Assembly: GCA_002686995.1 (NCBI GenBank)
Contig: NYZC01000185.1
Location: forward strand, 1-39,915
Origin: Phycisphaeraceae bacterium
GTDB taxonomy: Bacteria > Planctomycetota > Phycisphaerae > Phycisphaerales > Phycisphaeraceae
Direction of reading: 5' to 3'
DNA length: 39,915 nucleotides
Shown here piece by piece: positions 15,816 through 25,275 of the stretch. The notes beneath the pieces were generated by a model. That model was not told the origin of the DNA. It searched no databases and saw nothing but the letters and a program-made list of their open reading frames with translations. A program made the translations under genes and the position numbers. Positions within the stretch are counted from its first letter, which is position 1; the number at the start of each line of letters is the position of its first letter.

Positions 15816-18800
15816 GTGCACCTTATCTGGCTCGTCCTCGCGGCCACGGCCTTGCTGTTCTGGCTGGACCGACGGGGAGCGCGACGGCTGGACCGTTTCG
15901 TCTCCGCGCTGATGCAGCAGCGTCTCGTCGCGCGGCCCGTCACCTGGCGGCGCGTCGCGACGATTTCGCTGCTCGGCCTCGCGGGTGTGGCGCTCGTGCT
16001 CGCGCTGATGCGGCCGCAGTCCGGCCTGCGCAGCGTGACCACGCCGCGCGTCGGGGCGCAGATCATGATCTGCCTCGACGTGTCGCGATCGATGCTCGCC
16101 GAGGACGTGGCGCCGAGCCGGCTGGGACGCGCGAAGGTCGAGATCCAGGACCTGCTCGGCCTGATCGACCGCGACCACGTCGGACTCATCGCGTTTGCGG
16201 GCAAGGCCACCGTGCTCAGCCCCATGACCCCCGATTTCGGCTTTCTGCGCCTCGTGCTCGAGTCGACGGGGCCCGCCAGCGTCGCGCTCGGCGGGACGAA
16301 CCTCGAGGCGCCGATCCGCATGGCCGTCGACGGGTTCCGCGGCCAGTCGGACCTGTCGCGGGCGATCATCCTGATCACCGACGGCGAGGATCACGAGTCG
16401 TATGCGATGGAAGCCGCGCAATACGCGTCCGAACGGGGCATCCGCATCATCGCGATCGGCTTCGGCGACGAGCAGGGCAGCGAGATCATGGTGACCGACC
16501 CGGGCACCGGCGCCCGCGCGAGCGTGACCGATGCGGACGGCAGGCCGGTGGTGTCGCGTCTCGATGGCGACCTGCTGCGCCGGGTCGCGCTGGAGACCGG
16601 TGGGGTCTACATTCCGGCGGGTACCGGCGCGCTCGACCTGGATGCCATCTACATGGAGCACATCGGGCCGTTGGTGCGGGGCCGGCTCGACGGCGGCACG
16701 CGGATGATCAGGCAGGAGCGATTCCAGTGGCCGCTGCTGGCGGCGCTGATCTGCTTGTTCGCGTCGGCGGCCGTGGTGCAGCGTCCGACAGCGCGCGCCG
16801 CCGCGCCGGCACGGGCGGCGACCGTCAGCGCAGTGACGGCGGCGGTCCTTCTCTCCGCGATAACGCCGGCGACGGCCCAGACGGGCGGCGGTGCACCGGC
16901 GCTCGCGCCGGCTGCGCAGGCGGCGCAGGAGGCGGACGATCCGCCTGCGTCGCAGGCTTCCGGGATGGGCGAGGCGGACGAGATCGAGGCGGACGAGATC
17001 GAGGAAGACGAGGGCGCCGATCCACGCGAACTGTACAACGGCGGGCTGGCGATGCTCGCGTCGGGGGAGCTTGACGATGCCGAGCGGCAGTTTCGGCGCT
17101 CCCGGCGCCGGGCCGGTTCGGACGGTTTGGCGCGGTACCGCGCGACGTACAACCTGGGCATCGTGGCGTGCCGGCGCTACCAGCAGATCAGCGAGCCGAG
17201 CGCCGAAGCGCTGGCGCATCTTCACGAAGCAGCCGACTGGTTCCGAGAGGCCGTGCGACTCCAGTCGGACGAACCGGCGCCTCGCGAGAATCTCGAGATC
17301 GTGTCGCGCTGGGCGCTGGCGCTCGCCGACACGCTGTCGCGCGAGCAGGACGGCGATCTCACCGCGCGTCTGGATCAGCTGATCGACGGACAGCGTCAAC
17401 TGGTGCAGCTTCTGAAGAAGACGGTCGAGCAGGTCGACGAATCGGAGGTGCCCGAGCACCTGCGCGAGCGGTTCGCCGGACTGGAGGTCGAGCAGCGCAT
17501 GGTCCTGTCCGACCTCGAGGCCGTCGCGGACGACGCGCGCAGCCGGGCCGAGCAGATCGATCAGGTGCCCGAGGACGAGCGGAAGCCCGAGCAGTCGATC
17601 GAGCTGGCGAAGCTGGCCGGCGTCGGCGCCTACCTGTACCAGTCCTCGCAGCGCATGGGGCAGACGCGCCGACACCTGCGTCGGCGCCAGGCGGACCGGG
17701 CATATCGGCGCGCGGCCGCGGCGCTGGGTGAGCTGAAGCGCGCGCGGGACCAGATGCGCGACCTGGTCGAAGCGCTCGCCGCGGTGATCGACGACGCGAT
17801 GCGCCTGACCCGGCACGTCGGGCAGCTCGCAGGGGACCGCGGACCCATCGTGGGTGGCGCGGACGAGGCGCGCGATGCGTTGCCGAAGTGGCTCACGCGG
17901 GAGTACCTGCAGGACCAGACCGCCACCGTGAAGGGACGCACCGACGAGCTCGCCGCGCGCGTCGAGGCGGGCATCGCGCACATCGGCGACAATGACGATG
18001 AGAAGCAGGACGCGGCCGCCGGGCCGGCTCCTGGCCCGGCGGGCGATCCGGACCAGGCGGACGACGAGGCGTCGAAGGCGCTGCTCGAGCTGCTGCGGGA
18101 GGCGGCACCGGAGATGCGCAAGGCGCAGGCTGGGTTCGGGGACCTGTCCGAGGCCCTGGCCTCGCAGCGCGACCAGGAGGCGTACCGTGCCGGCGCCGAC
18201 GCGACGGTCGCGCTCATCGAGGCGCGCGAGCTGTTTCTCGATCCCAAGGGACTCGTCGAGCTGATGTACGCGACACAGAACAAGATGAAGCAGATGCTCG
18301 CCGGCGCCGGAGATGATGACCTGAGGGCGCTGGTGCCGGTGCTGGTTGCCGGCCAGCTCAAGAACGACACGCGGGCGGCGCGCATGGACGGACTGCTGGA
18401 TCGCGCTCTGAAGCGCCTCGACGCGCCCGAGTCCGCCGCTGCGGTGAGCGGCGCCGCCGGCGGGGCCGCCGCGCCGTCTGACGCGGAGAAGCAGCGACAG
18501 CGCTTCGAAACGGCGCGAACGCTGCTCGGCGAGGTCAGGGCGACGTTCGAATCGATCGGAGCGGAGCTGCCCGACGTGGAGCCGGACGCGACAGCGCCGG
18601 TTGATCTGCGCCGCGACGCGCTGAAGGCGCACGTCGATACGAGCGTGACGCAGATCGAGGCGCTGCGCCGACTGTTCTTCTCGATCCTCGAGCACCTGCG
18701 CGACACGGCGCAGCGGCAGATGGCGCTCGCCGACGAGACTCGCGACGCGTCAGCGATGGTCGAGCCCGACGCGTTGAGCCAGGCGATGGGACCGCTCGCC

Positions 18801-19316
18801 GAGCGGCAGCGCGGGCTGCGCCACCTGGCGGACCAGATCGCCGAATCGTTGCTCGAGCAGTCGCAGATGGCTCCGGCGCCGTCTCAGGCGGCGCCGACGG
18901 ATCCGGCCGCGGCGGAAAAGTCCGCGGCCATGGCGCAGCAGATGCAGCAGGCGTCCGGGATCGTGACCGAGGCCGGCCAGGCCATGGGCGAGGCGGCGAT
19001 GGCGATGACCGCCGACCCGGTCGACGGCGACGTCGCGGGGACGCAGCAGCAGCTTGCGGTGGAGAAGCTTTCCGAAGCGCTGCGCCTGCTCTCGCCCCCG
19101 CAGGATCAGCCCGAGTCGCAGCAGGATCCGTCGAAGGGACAAGGATCCGAAGGGGACGGGCAGCAGGGCGACCAGCCCCCGCAGGCCCAGCGTCAGCAGG
19201 GTCGGATGGACATGGATCGCCTGCTGCAATCGGTGCGGGATCGCGCCGCGCAGCGCGAGCGCGCCCGGCGCCGCGGCGATCCGGCACGCTACGCCCGGCC
19301 GGAGAAGGACTGGTAG
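15816..19316 (+). CDS. Giant BatB-like vWA protein fused to TPR and long coiled-coil region
   Basis: About 1166 residues from the GTG at 15816. The frame is open upstream, and FQFAQPQF just before it fits BatB N-termini, so an unusual start (for example ATT at 15762 after AGGAGG) is possible. The order is: membrane segments (about 3-16 and 47-64), vWA with MIDAS Asp88-Val-Ser-Arg-Ser92, membrane segment about 305-321, a second hydrophobic stretch (about 329-352), an acidic linker, a TPR-like region (about 402-500), then over 600 residues of Ala/Glu/Gln/Arg-rich helix with several coiled-coil candidates and a Gln-rich tail. In other bacteria BatB and the TPR protein BatC are usually separate genes; here they appear merged with a long helical extension. 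The next gene starts one base after the stop. Confidence 0.82.
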   Translation: MHLIWLVLAATALLFWLDRRGARRLDRFVSALMQQRLVARPVTWRRVATISLLGLAGVALVLALMRPQSGLRSVTTPRVGAQIMICLDVSRSMLAEDVAPSRLGRAKVEIQDLLGLIDRDHVGLIAFAGKATVLSPMTPDFGFLRLVLESTGPASVALGGTNLEAPIRMAVDGFRGQSDLSRAIILITDGEDHESYAMEAAQYASERGIRIIAIGFGDEQGSEIMVTDPGTGARASVTDADGRPVVSRLDGDLLRRVALETGGVYIPAGTGALDLDAIYMEHIGPLVRGRLDGGTRMIRQERFQWPLLAALICLFASAAVVQRPTARAAAPARAATVSAVTAAVLLSAITPATAQTGGGAPALAPAAQAAQEADDPPASQASGMGEADEIEADEIEEDEGADPRELYNGGLAMLASGELDDAERQFRRSRRRAGSDGLARYRATYNLGIVACRRYQQISEPSAEALAHLHEAADWFREAVRLQSDEPAPRENLEIVSRWALALADTLSREQDGDLTARLDQLIDGQRQLVQLLKKTVEQVDESEVPEHLRERFAGLEVEQRMVLSDLEAVADDARSRAEQIDQVPEDERKPEQSIELAKLAGVGAYLYQSSQRMGQTRRHLRRRQADRAYRRAAAALGELKRARDQMRDLVEALAAVIDDAMRLTRHVGQLAGDRGPIVGGADEARDALPKWLTREYLQDQTATVKGRTDELAARVEAGIAHIGDNDDEKQDAAAGPAPGPAGDPDQADDEASKALLELLREAAPEMRKAQAGFGDLSEALASQRDQEAYRAGADATVALIEARELFLDPKGLVELMYATQNKMKQMLAGAGDDDLRALVPVLVAGQLKNDTRAARMDGLLDRALKRLDAPESAAAVSGAAGGAAAPSDAEKQRQRFETARTLLGEVRATFESIGAELPDVEPDATAPVDLRRDALKAHVDTSVTQIEALRRLFFSILEHLRDTAQRQMALADETRDASAMVEPDALSQAMGPLAERQRGLRHLADQIAESLLEQSQMAPAPSQAAPTDPAAAEKSAAMAQQMQQASGIVTEAGQAMGEAAMAMTADPVDGDVAGTQQQLAVEKLSEALRLLSPPQDQPESQQDPSKGQGSEGDGQQGDQPPQAQRQQGRMDMDRLLQSVRDRAAQRERARRRGDPARYARPEKDW

Positions 19317-21164
19317 ATGAAGTCGCTGCGCCGTCATCCTGTTGCGCCGTCCGTGCGAGCCCTGGCCTTCGCTGCGGCGCTGTGCTGCGCGACGGCGACC
19401 GCGCCGGGCCAGCAGGTGCAGGTCCGGATGCAGCGGGCCCCGCACTACGCGGGCGAGCCCGTGCTCGTACGTTTCGAGGTGCGGGGCTTCGACGATCAGC
19501 CGGAGGCCGTCCCCGCTGCGGCGCCCGCAGGAGCCTCGATCCGATTCGGCGACATCGGCACCAGCCGTTCGAGCTCGACGATCTGGCTCAACGGCAGGGC
19601 CCGGACGCAGCATCGCAACACGTACAACTTCGACTACTACATGACGGCGAACGAACCGGGCACGCTCTTGATCGGCCCCTTCACGTTCCGGGCCGGGAAT
19701 CGCAAGATCACGTCGGATCCGTTCGAGATGTCGTTCCAGGCCATTGACATTGACAGCGACACGCGCGTCGCGTTGATCTTCCCGTCGGCGCCGGTCTACC
19801 CCGGCCAGCGGGTGCCGGTGAAGATCGAATGGATGTATCCGCGCGATTTCGATACGAGCACCCTGCAGAGCCTCGTCGTGCGCTCCCCGCTGTTCGACCG
19901 ATTCAGGTTCGAGGACGTGCGGGCGAAGCGCGGTGACACTCAGCTTCCGATCACGGTCGGCACCGAGACGATCGCGCTCAAGGCGACCGTGAGCAATCGC
20001 GTACTGGACGGTCGCCGTTTCATCGTGCTGTCGGCGGAGCGGCAGATGTGGGTGGGTTCGATCAAGCCCGGCGAGCAGTTCGGCATCAGCGCGGTGACCG
20101 AGAAGGTGACGTCCTGGCAGCATGGTGTCTTCGGACGCCGGCCCCGTGCCACGGCCCGCTTCCGGGCGGTCGGCGCGTCCCAGACCCTTCAGGTTCGGCC
20201 GATTCCGCTCGACGACGCGCCGTCGGCCTTCGCCGGCACGATCGGACGGGGGTTCTCGATGCTGGTGACGGCGGACCGCACGGTCGTGCGGGTGGGCGAT
20301 CCCATCACCCTGCGCGTGATGGTGCGCGGCGACGGCAACCTCGACTCGGCGGTGCTGGCTCCGCTGGACCGGATGGGGCTCGACCCGGCGCAGTTCCGGC
20401 TGCCGACCGCCGACATCGCCGGGACGTACGAGGCGAAGGAGCAGGGCGGCGTCAAGACGTTCGAGTTCACGGTGCGAGTGATCGACGAGGCGGTCAAGGC
20501 GATTCCGCCACTGACGTTCGCCTGGTTCGGCCCGGAGACGCAGAAGTTCGCGACCGTGCAGTCCTCCCCGATTGCGCTGAACGTGCTCGCCACGCAGATG
20601 GTGACGGCGGCCGACGTCGTGGGCCAGCCGGCAGGTCCCGGCGGGCCCGGCGCGGATGCCGATCGCGCCGAAACGCCGGCGCCCGATGTCGCGGCGAAGC
20701 GCAGTGCGTTCGACCTGACTTCGGCGGACCTGGCGATCGAGGTCCGACCGGCACTGCTCCTGGTCGATCCGATGCGCGGCCTCGGCGGACCCGGACTGAT
20801 CACGGCCATCTATGCCGGCTCGGTCCTGGCCGTGCCGCTGGCCTGGCGTCGCCGCCGGGCTCGCGACGCCGATCCAAAGGTGCTCGAGCGACGCCGGGTG
20901 ATCCGGGCCGAAGTGCAGACGATCGTGCGCGCGAAGGGACAGTCGGGCCAGGCGTCGGCCCGCGCCGTCGCCGGCGCGCTGCGCCGCATCGGCGCGGAGG
21001 CCGGCGCGGTGGACGGGGCGCAACGCGACGAAATCGACCGTGTGCTGGCCGATATCGACGTGCACGCGTTTGCGCGCGGCGGCGATGATGATCCGGCGAT
21101 CGATGCTGCACTTTACGACAGGGCGCTGGGCGTTGCCCGGCGCATCGCGAGCGCGCACCTTTGA
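19317..21164 (+). CDS. BatD-like oxygen-tolerance protein
   Basis: A 615-residue protein with a signal peptide (about 1-31, ending near APGQQ). Repeated immunoglobulin-like beta domains follow: RFEVRG, then the FDYYMTANEPGTLLIGPF segment typical of BatD, then TVVRVGDPITLRVMVRGDGN. A late transmembrane segment lies at about 489-508, with a cytoplasmic helical tail. BatD proteins are periplasmic partners of BatA/BatB. The start directly follows the previous TAG, and the stop overlaps the next ATG (ATGA). Confidence 0.88.
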   Translation: MKSLRRHPVAPSVRALAFAAALCCATATAPGQQVQVRMQRAPHYAGEPVLVRFEVRGFDDQPEAVPAAAPAGASIRFGDIGTSRSSSTIWLNGRARTQHRNTYNFDYYMTANEPGTLLIGPFTFRAGNRKITSDPFEMSFQAIDIDSDTRVALIFPSAPVYPGQRVPVKIEWMYPRDFDTSTLQSLVVRSPLFDRFRFEDVRAKRGDTQLPITVGTETIALKATVSNRVLDGRRFIVLSAERQMWVGSIKPGEQFGISAVTEKVTSWQHGVFGRRPRATARFRAVGASQTLQVRPIPLDDAPSAFAGTIGRGFSMLVTADRTVVRVGDPITLRVMVRGDGNLDSAVLAPLDRMGLDPAQFRLPTADIAGTYEAKEQGGVKTFEFTVRVIDEAVKAIPPLTFAWFGPETQKFATVQSSPIALNVLATQMVTAADVVGQPAGPGGPGADADRAETPAPDVAAKRSAFDLTSADLAIEVRPALLLVDPMRGLGGPGLITAIYAGSVLAVPLAWRRRRARDADPKVLERRRVIRAEVQTIVRAKGQSGQASARAVAGALRRIGAEAGAVDGAQRDEIDRVLADIDVHAFARGGDDDPAIDAALYDRALGVARRIASAHL

Positions 21165-21952
21165 TGAAACTGGTATCGGTCACGCTCCTCGTCGCTTCGA
21201 TCTTCAACGGCGCGTTCGCTGCGGCGGCGCCGACCATGCTGGAGGATGCGATCGGCGCTTACCAGGCGGCACTCGATCAGCAGGAGCCCGATGCGCGGCT
21301 TGCCGGATTCCGTCGCGCGCATCAACTGTTCGCGCAGGTCATCGAAGAGCAGGATGTCCGCAACGCGCAGCTCTACGTGAACGCCGGGAACGCGGCGATG
21401 CAGGGCGAGCTGGTCGGTCCGGCGATTCACGCCTTCCGATGCGCGCTGGAGATCGATCCGGATCACGAGCAGGCGCTGCGCAATCTCGATCATGCGCGGG
21501 AACTGCTGCCGTCATGGGTGCCCCGGCCGGCGGGCCGCTCCCTGCTCGATTCGTTCTTCTTCTTCTACCGGCTGCTCGCGCCAGCGGCGCGAGTGCTGCT
21601 GGCCGCCGTTTGCTTCGGCGTCGCGGCGCTGCTGGTGGCGGTGGCAATCGGTTGGCGACGGCCGTGGGCGCGGAATCTCGCGATCGTGCCGGCGGTGATC
21701 TGGCTGGGTTTTGCGGGAACCGATTTATGGCGGTGGTGGTTTCCGGCCGACGATGATGTAGTGGTCGTGGCGGTCGAAGCGCTCGCCCGTTCCGCCGATT
21801 CGAACGGGGCGCAGCCCCGGTTCGCTCACCCCTTGCCAGGCGGCACGGAGGCACGGGTCGTGGAGCGGCGCGAGGGTTGGATTCGCATCCGGCTGGCCGA
21901 CGACCGCGACGGCTGGATCCGGGCGTCGACGGTGAAGACGGTGGGACTATAG
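21164..21952 (+). CDS. BatE-like TPR/SH3 membrane protein
   Basis: A 262-residue protein starting at the ATG that overlaps the BatD stop. A signal peptide (about 1-22) is followed by TPR-like helices including AQLYVNAGNAAMQGELVGPA. Two transmembrane segments (about 138-160 and 166-185) come next, then a C-terminal bacterial SH3 domain ending EGWIRIRLADDRDGWIRAS. TPR plus SH3 at the end of a Bat operon matches BatE. It closes the operon, and a tandem repeat begins at its stop codon. Confidence 0.85.
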   Translation: MKLVSVTLLVASIFNGAFAAAAPTMLEDAIGAYQAALDQQEPDARLAGFRRAHQLFAQVIEEQDVRNAQLYVNAGNAAMQGELVGPAIHAFRCALEIDPDHEQALRNLDHARELLPSWVPRPAGRSLLDSFFFFYRLLAPAARVLLAAVCFGVAALLVAVAIGWRRPWARNLAIVPAVIWLGFAGTDLWRWWFPADDDVVVVAVEALARSADSNGAQPRFAHPLPGGTEARVVERREGWIRIRLADDRDGWIRASTVKTVGL

Positions 21953-22008
21953 GACGTCGGAGGACGTCGGAGGACGTCGGAGGACGTCGAAGGACGCCAG
22001 GACGTCGG
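21951..22008. repeat. Tandem AGGACGTCGG repeat
   Basis: Three perfect ten-base units (21951-21980), a fourth with one change (21981-21990), then two partial units to about 22008. Each unit contains the palindrome GACGTC. It begins in the stop codon of the BatE-like gene. Slippage in copy number is likely. Confidence 0.9.
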
Positions 22009-22110
22009 AAAACGGACAAGGGGGGCGCGACGCCTGCGCCGCTGGATCGGTCCCAGACGTGCGGTCCGGCCTAGAATCTTCCCGAGAGACGCGCGCCACG
22101 GGAATCGACG

Positions 22111-24231
22111 ATGTCTCGAAAGCTCGTCCGATATGAATCGGCGCCCTTGCCGGCGCCCCCCGGCACGACCATCGCGCTGCCGGCGGAAGCGGCGCCGCCG
22201 CCGCGCGGTCGCCCCGGGGCGCGGGCGCTCACGTTCCTGATCATCGTCACGTGCTTTCTCGTTCCCGCCGCCGCCTACCTGCTTCTGGCCACGCCGATCC
22301 ATCGCAGCACCGCGCGCCTGACCGTCGAGCAGAACGACCCGTCGGCCCTCGAAAGCGTCGAAACGTTCCTCTATCGCCATCGCGAGCTCATCCAGTCGGC
22401 GCCCGTGCTCACCGACGCGCTGGAGCGCGTCGGCATCGCGGACATGGAGATGTTCGCGCAGACCACGGATCCGGTGGGCGACGCGCTCGAGGCGCTCGAC
22501 GTCACCGTGGGCGATCGCCAGGAGGTCGTGGTCGTCTCGGTGGACTCGCAGCGGCCGCGCGAGGGTGAGGCGCTGGTCGGGGCCATCATCGAGGCATACC
22601 GCGGGTACCTCGTCGTCAAGACCGACAGCGACGCCGACGAGCATCGGACGCTGCTGCAGGCCGAGATGCAGCGATGGGACGAGCAGCGCGACGCGACGCG
22701 CCTGAAGATCCAGGCGTTCGAGTCCGAGCACGGCGAACTGGACTATGAGGGCAGCACCGTCGAGGCGCTGGCCGGGCGCGTGCGGGATCTTGGACGTGCC
22801 TTGACGAAGGCCGAACAGGGAGCGCAAGGTGCCGAATCGGCCTATGAGTTGGCACGCGTCGCGATGTCCGATCCTCAAGAAGCGCGACTCTATATCGATT
22901 CGCTATTTCGAAATGAGACGATTACCGATGACGCCTACGGGAAAGCTCAGAACGAGGTCGCGATACGGCTCGCCGAACTGAAGCACCCAAGTCAGAATCG
23001 AAAGCCAAATCACCCTCGAATAATTACACTCAAGAAGGAAATAGCGGCATTTCAGAAGGAATTGGATCGGAAGATTGAAGAATATAGAACGTCCATTCCT
23101 GCCGAGTTTGACCGCATACGCCAGGCTGCGCATCGTGATCTGGAGAAAGCTCGTAAGACATACGAAGAGAATAAGCAGATGCTCGCCGATCAAGCTGAAG
23201 TCGCGCGGGCCGTCAAGGCGAAGGCCGCGGAGCTCAACGAGCTGAAGCGGGACCTGGAGCAGATCGAGATCGTGCGCCAGGATCTGTTCGAGAAGTTCAA
23301 CGCGCTCGCCGTCGAGCAGCCGCAGACCGCGGTGCAGATCGACGCGTTCGATCCGGCGCGCAGCCGCGTCGTGTGGCCGAGGCCGACATGGGTGCTCGGC
23401 GGCGCGCTCGGGATCGGCGCGGTGGTGGGGCTGCTGGCGGTCCACGTGCGCGAGCTGCGTCGCGGACGGCCGGTCGAGCCAAAGGACACGGGCGGCTCCG
23501 CGGTTCTCGCGGTCGTGCCGCGCATCGGAGACGAGCCGACGGTCGCGCGGGCCGCGCGGATCGCGTGGGACGAGCCGGGGCACGTGGTCTCGGAAGCGAT
23601 TCGCGCCGCGCAGACGAGCATCGCGTACGCGCTCGAATCCCGAAGGAGCCGCACGTTGCTCGTCAGCTCGCCGTCGCTGGCCGACGGCAGGACCACGATC
23701 GCCGCGAACCTGGCGATCGCGATGGCGCAGCAGGGTCGGCAGGTGCTGCTCGTGGACGCCGACCTGCATCACCCGGTGCTTCACGACGTCTTCGAGATCG
23801 ACGGCCGGGCCGGCCTGGTCGACGTCCTTTCGGGGCAGCTCGATCTCGACGACGCGGTGTGCCCGACGGGCGTGCCCCAGCTTTCGGTGATGCCGCGCGG
23901 CGGCGCCCGTTCCAGCCCGCTCGAGGTCGCGGGTCTCGGCGCGTTCACGCAGATGGTCGCGCAGCTCGAAGAGCGGTTCCACTACGTCGTCATCGACACG
24001 ATGCCGGTGCTGGCGGCGCCCGACGCCGCGGAGCTGGGGCGCGTGTGCGACGCCGTCCTGCTCGTCGGACGCTCGACCGGGTCAAGCCCGCTGCTCGCCG
24101 ACCAGGCCCGCCAGGTGATGGCCCAGGCCGGGGCGCAGGTGCTGGGCGTCGTCGTCAACGGCGCGCCGCAGATGATGGGCGCACCGCAGGTCGGCCGCGA
24201 AGGCGCGGACGTCAGCCGCCGCATCTCTTAA
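22111..24231 (+). CDS. Wzz/BY-kinase-like polysaccharide co-polymerase with degenerate P-loop
   Basis: A 706-residue protein of the chain-length determinant plus BY-kinase type. A Pro/Ala-rich cytoplasmic start, transmembrane helix 1 (about 40-62), a Wzz-like periplasmic region with long coiled coil (about 190-410), transmembrane helix 2 (about 428-446) and a C-terminal ATPase domain. The ATPase motifs are uneven. Walker A' (LLVDADLHHP, Asp549/551) and Walker B (VVIDTMP, Asp629) are intact. The Walker A place reads SPSLADGRTT, with Arg527 where the family has Lys, and no C-terminal Tyr cluster follows (ending DVSRRIS). It may bind nucleotide poorly or act as a structural co-polymerase. Bases about 22830-23200, coding for coiled coil, are clearly poorer in GC than the rest. 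Confidence 0.88.
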   Translation: MSRKLVRYESAPLPAPPGTTIALPAEAAPPPRGRPGARALTFLIIVTCFLVPAAAYLLLATPIHRSTARLTVEQNDPSALESVETFLYRHRELIQSAPVLTDALERVGIADMEMFAQTTDPVGDALEALDVTVGDRQEVVVVSVDSQRPREGEALVGAIIEAYRGYLVVKTDSDADEHRTLLQAEMQRWDEQRDATRLKIQAFESEHGELDYEGSTVEALAGRVRDLGRALTKAEQGAQGAESAYELARVAMSDPQEARLYIDSLFRNETITDDAYGKAQNEVAIRLAELKHPSQNRKPNHPRIITLKKEIAAFQKELDRKIEEYRTSIPAEFDRIRQAAHRDLEKARKTYEENKQMLADQAEVARAVKAKAAELNELKRDLEQIEIVRQDLFEKFNALAVEQPQTAVQIDAFDPARSRVVWPRPTWVLGGALGIGAVVGLLAVHVRELRRGRPVEPKDTGGSAVLAVVPRIGDEPTVARAARIAWDEPGHVVSEAIRAAQTSIAYALESRRSRTLLVSSPSLADGRTTIAANLAIAMAQQGRQVLLVDADLHHPVLHDVFEIDGRAGLVDVLSGQLDLDDAVCPTGVPQLSVMPRGGARSSPLEVAGLGAFTQMVAQLEERFHYVVIDTMPVLAAPDAAELGRVCDAVLLVGRSTGSSPLLADQARQVMAQAGAQVLGVVVNGAPQMMGAPQVGREGADVSRRIS

Positions 24232-24250
24232 CGGACGGGGCCCGAGAAAG

Positions 24251-24271
24251 CCCCCCCTTTATAAGGGGGGG
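24251..24271. repeat. C7/G7 hairpin element
   Basis: Seven C, TTTATAA and seven G form a nine-pair stem with a three-base loop, followed by TTGGGGGGG. It could end transcription of the preceding gene or be a dispersed palindrome; there is no T-run. Confidence 0.6.
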
Positions 24272-24339
24272 TTGGGGGGGTATCCCAATGACGGACTCGG
24301 GTGTCGAACGGTAGGACCAGGTTACGCGTCCACCCCGCG

Positions 24340-25140
24340 CTACCCCTCCGGAAACATCCCGATCGTGTCGCAGCAGTCGGCGAGGATCAAGGCGTCGTCG
24401 ACGTCGGGCGGAGCGCGGTGGACGAGATCTTCGACCATCGCGTCGGCGGATTCCTGCGTCCGATCGATCCAGGCGAGCGCGAACAGATCCCATGGCCGTG
24501 CGGATTCACCCGGGTCGCCGAGACGGCGCGGCTGCACGAGCATCGCGACGCGACGCGACCAGGACTCGTTTCGGGCGAGCAGCGCAAGGCGGCAAAGAGC
24601 CTGCAGCGCGGCAGCGCGGCTGGTCGGGTCGCCGACGAGTGCCGACTGTCCGACGACCTGGTGCACGACGGCGTCGACCCATTCGGCGTCGATGTCGCGG
24701 CGCAGCATCGCGGCCTGCTCGAGAATGCACAGCGCCTGCCAGAGCACGACGTCAGCGCGATCGTCCGGCGGCGGGCTCTCGGCAAAGCGCTCGCAGGCGC
24801 GAAGCGGCTCGATGAGGGCGGGTATCGCCTCCTCGCATGCGCACCACTGGCCGTCGCTCAGCGCCTCGAAGCGACGGGCGAAGGCTGCGAGGTGAAGATG
24901 GGCGGTGAAGGCAAAACCGCGATGCGGTGCCGGGTCGTCGGTCCGTGGATCGGGAGCCAGGTCGCAAAGCGTACGAAATCCGTCGACGAACGGCGCGTGC
25001 AGCGATTCGTCCTGCTCGAGCAGCAGAAGGGCGGCCGTGCTCGCGAGTTGCGCGGCCCCGTCACGCGCTGCCACCGCCTGGCGCAGCACGGGCGCGGCGA
25101 GCGCGGCGAGCGTACGGCAGTGTCCATGAAGGCGTTCCAT
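24340..25140 (-). CDS. Hypothetical all-helical protein
   Basis: A 266-residue protein that I do not recognise. It is rich in Ala, Leu and Cys, and predicted almost wholly helical, with repeated helix pairs (ASTAALLLLEQDE, CILEQAAMLRRDID, AALQALCRLALLARNE) suggesting a HEAT/ARM-like or alpha-solenoid fold. There is no signal peptide or membrane span. GGAG lies five bases before the ATG. It is divergent from the Rieske gene, so the two may share control. Base composition matches its neighbours. Confidence 0.68.
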   Translation of the reverse strand: MERLHGHCRTLAALAAPVLRQAVAARDGAAQLASTAALLLLEQDESLHAPFVDGFRTLCDLAPDPRTDDPAPHRGFAFTAHLHLAAFARRFEALSDGQWCACEEAIPALIEPLRACERFAESPPPDDRADVVLWQALCILEQAAMLRRDIDAEWVDAVVHQVVGQSALVGDPTSRAAALQALCRLALLARNESWSRRVAMLVQPRRLGDPGESARPWDLFALAWIDRTQESADAMVEDLVHRAPPDVDDALILADCCDTIGMFPEG

Positions 25141-25176
25141 CGTTGCTCCGGCCGATTCTTCCGATTCTTCCGATTC

Positions 25177-25204
25177 TTGTCGATCGCTGCATCCTTCATA
25201 TAGT
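25177..25204 (+). promoter_or_regulatory. Candidate promoter of the Rieske gene
   Basis: TTGTCG (25177-25182), a 16-base spacer and TATAGT (25199-25204), about 70 bases before the ATG. Three tandem CGATTCTTC units (25153-25177) lie just upstream. Confidence 0.5.
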
Positions 25205-25275
25205 AGGTGGGACGCGAATCGCCCCCCGATGGTGACGGTGGAGCGTATCTGGACTTCTGAATCCAAGGAGCAGAC

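Noticed and set aside
15654..18695. A 1013-codon minus-strand frame opposite the BatB fusion
   Set aside because: Arg/Leu/His-rich shadow of a GC-rich gene, no motifs, no binding site.
21951..22008. CRISPR-like array
   Set aside because: Units are ten bases and contiguous without spacers, and no cas genes are present.
22049..22077. Promoter of the Wzz-like gene
   Set aside because: TAGAAT at 22072-22077 fits a -10, but no acceptable -35 lies 16-18 bases upstream.
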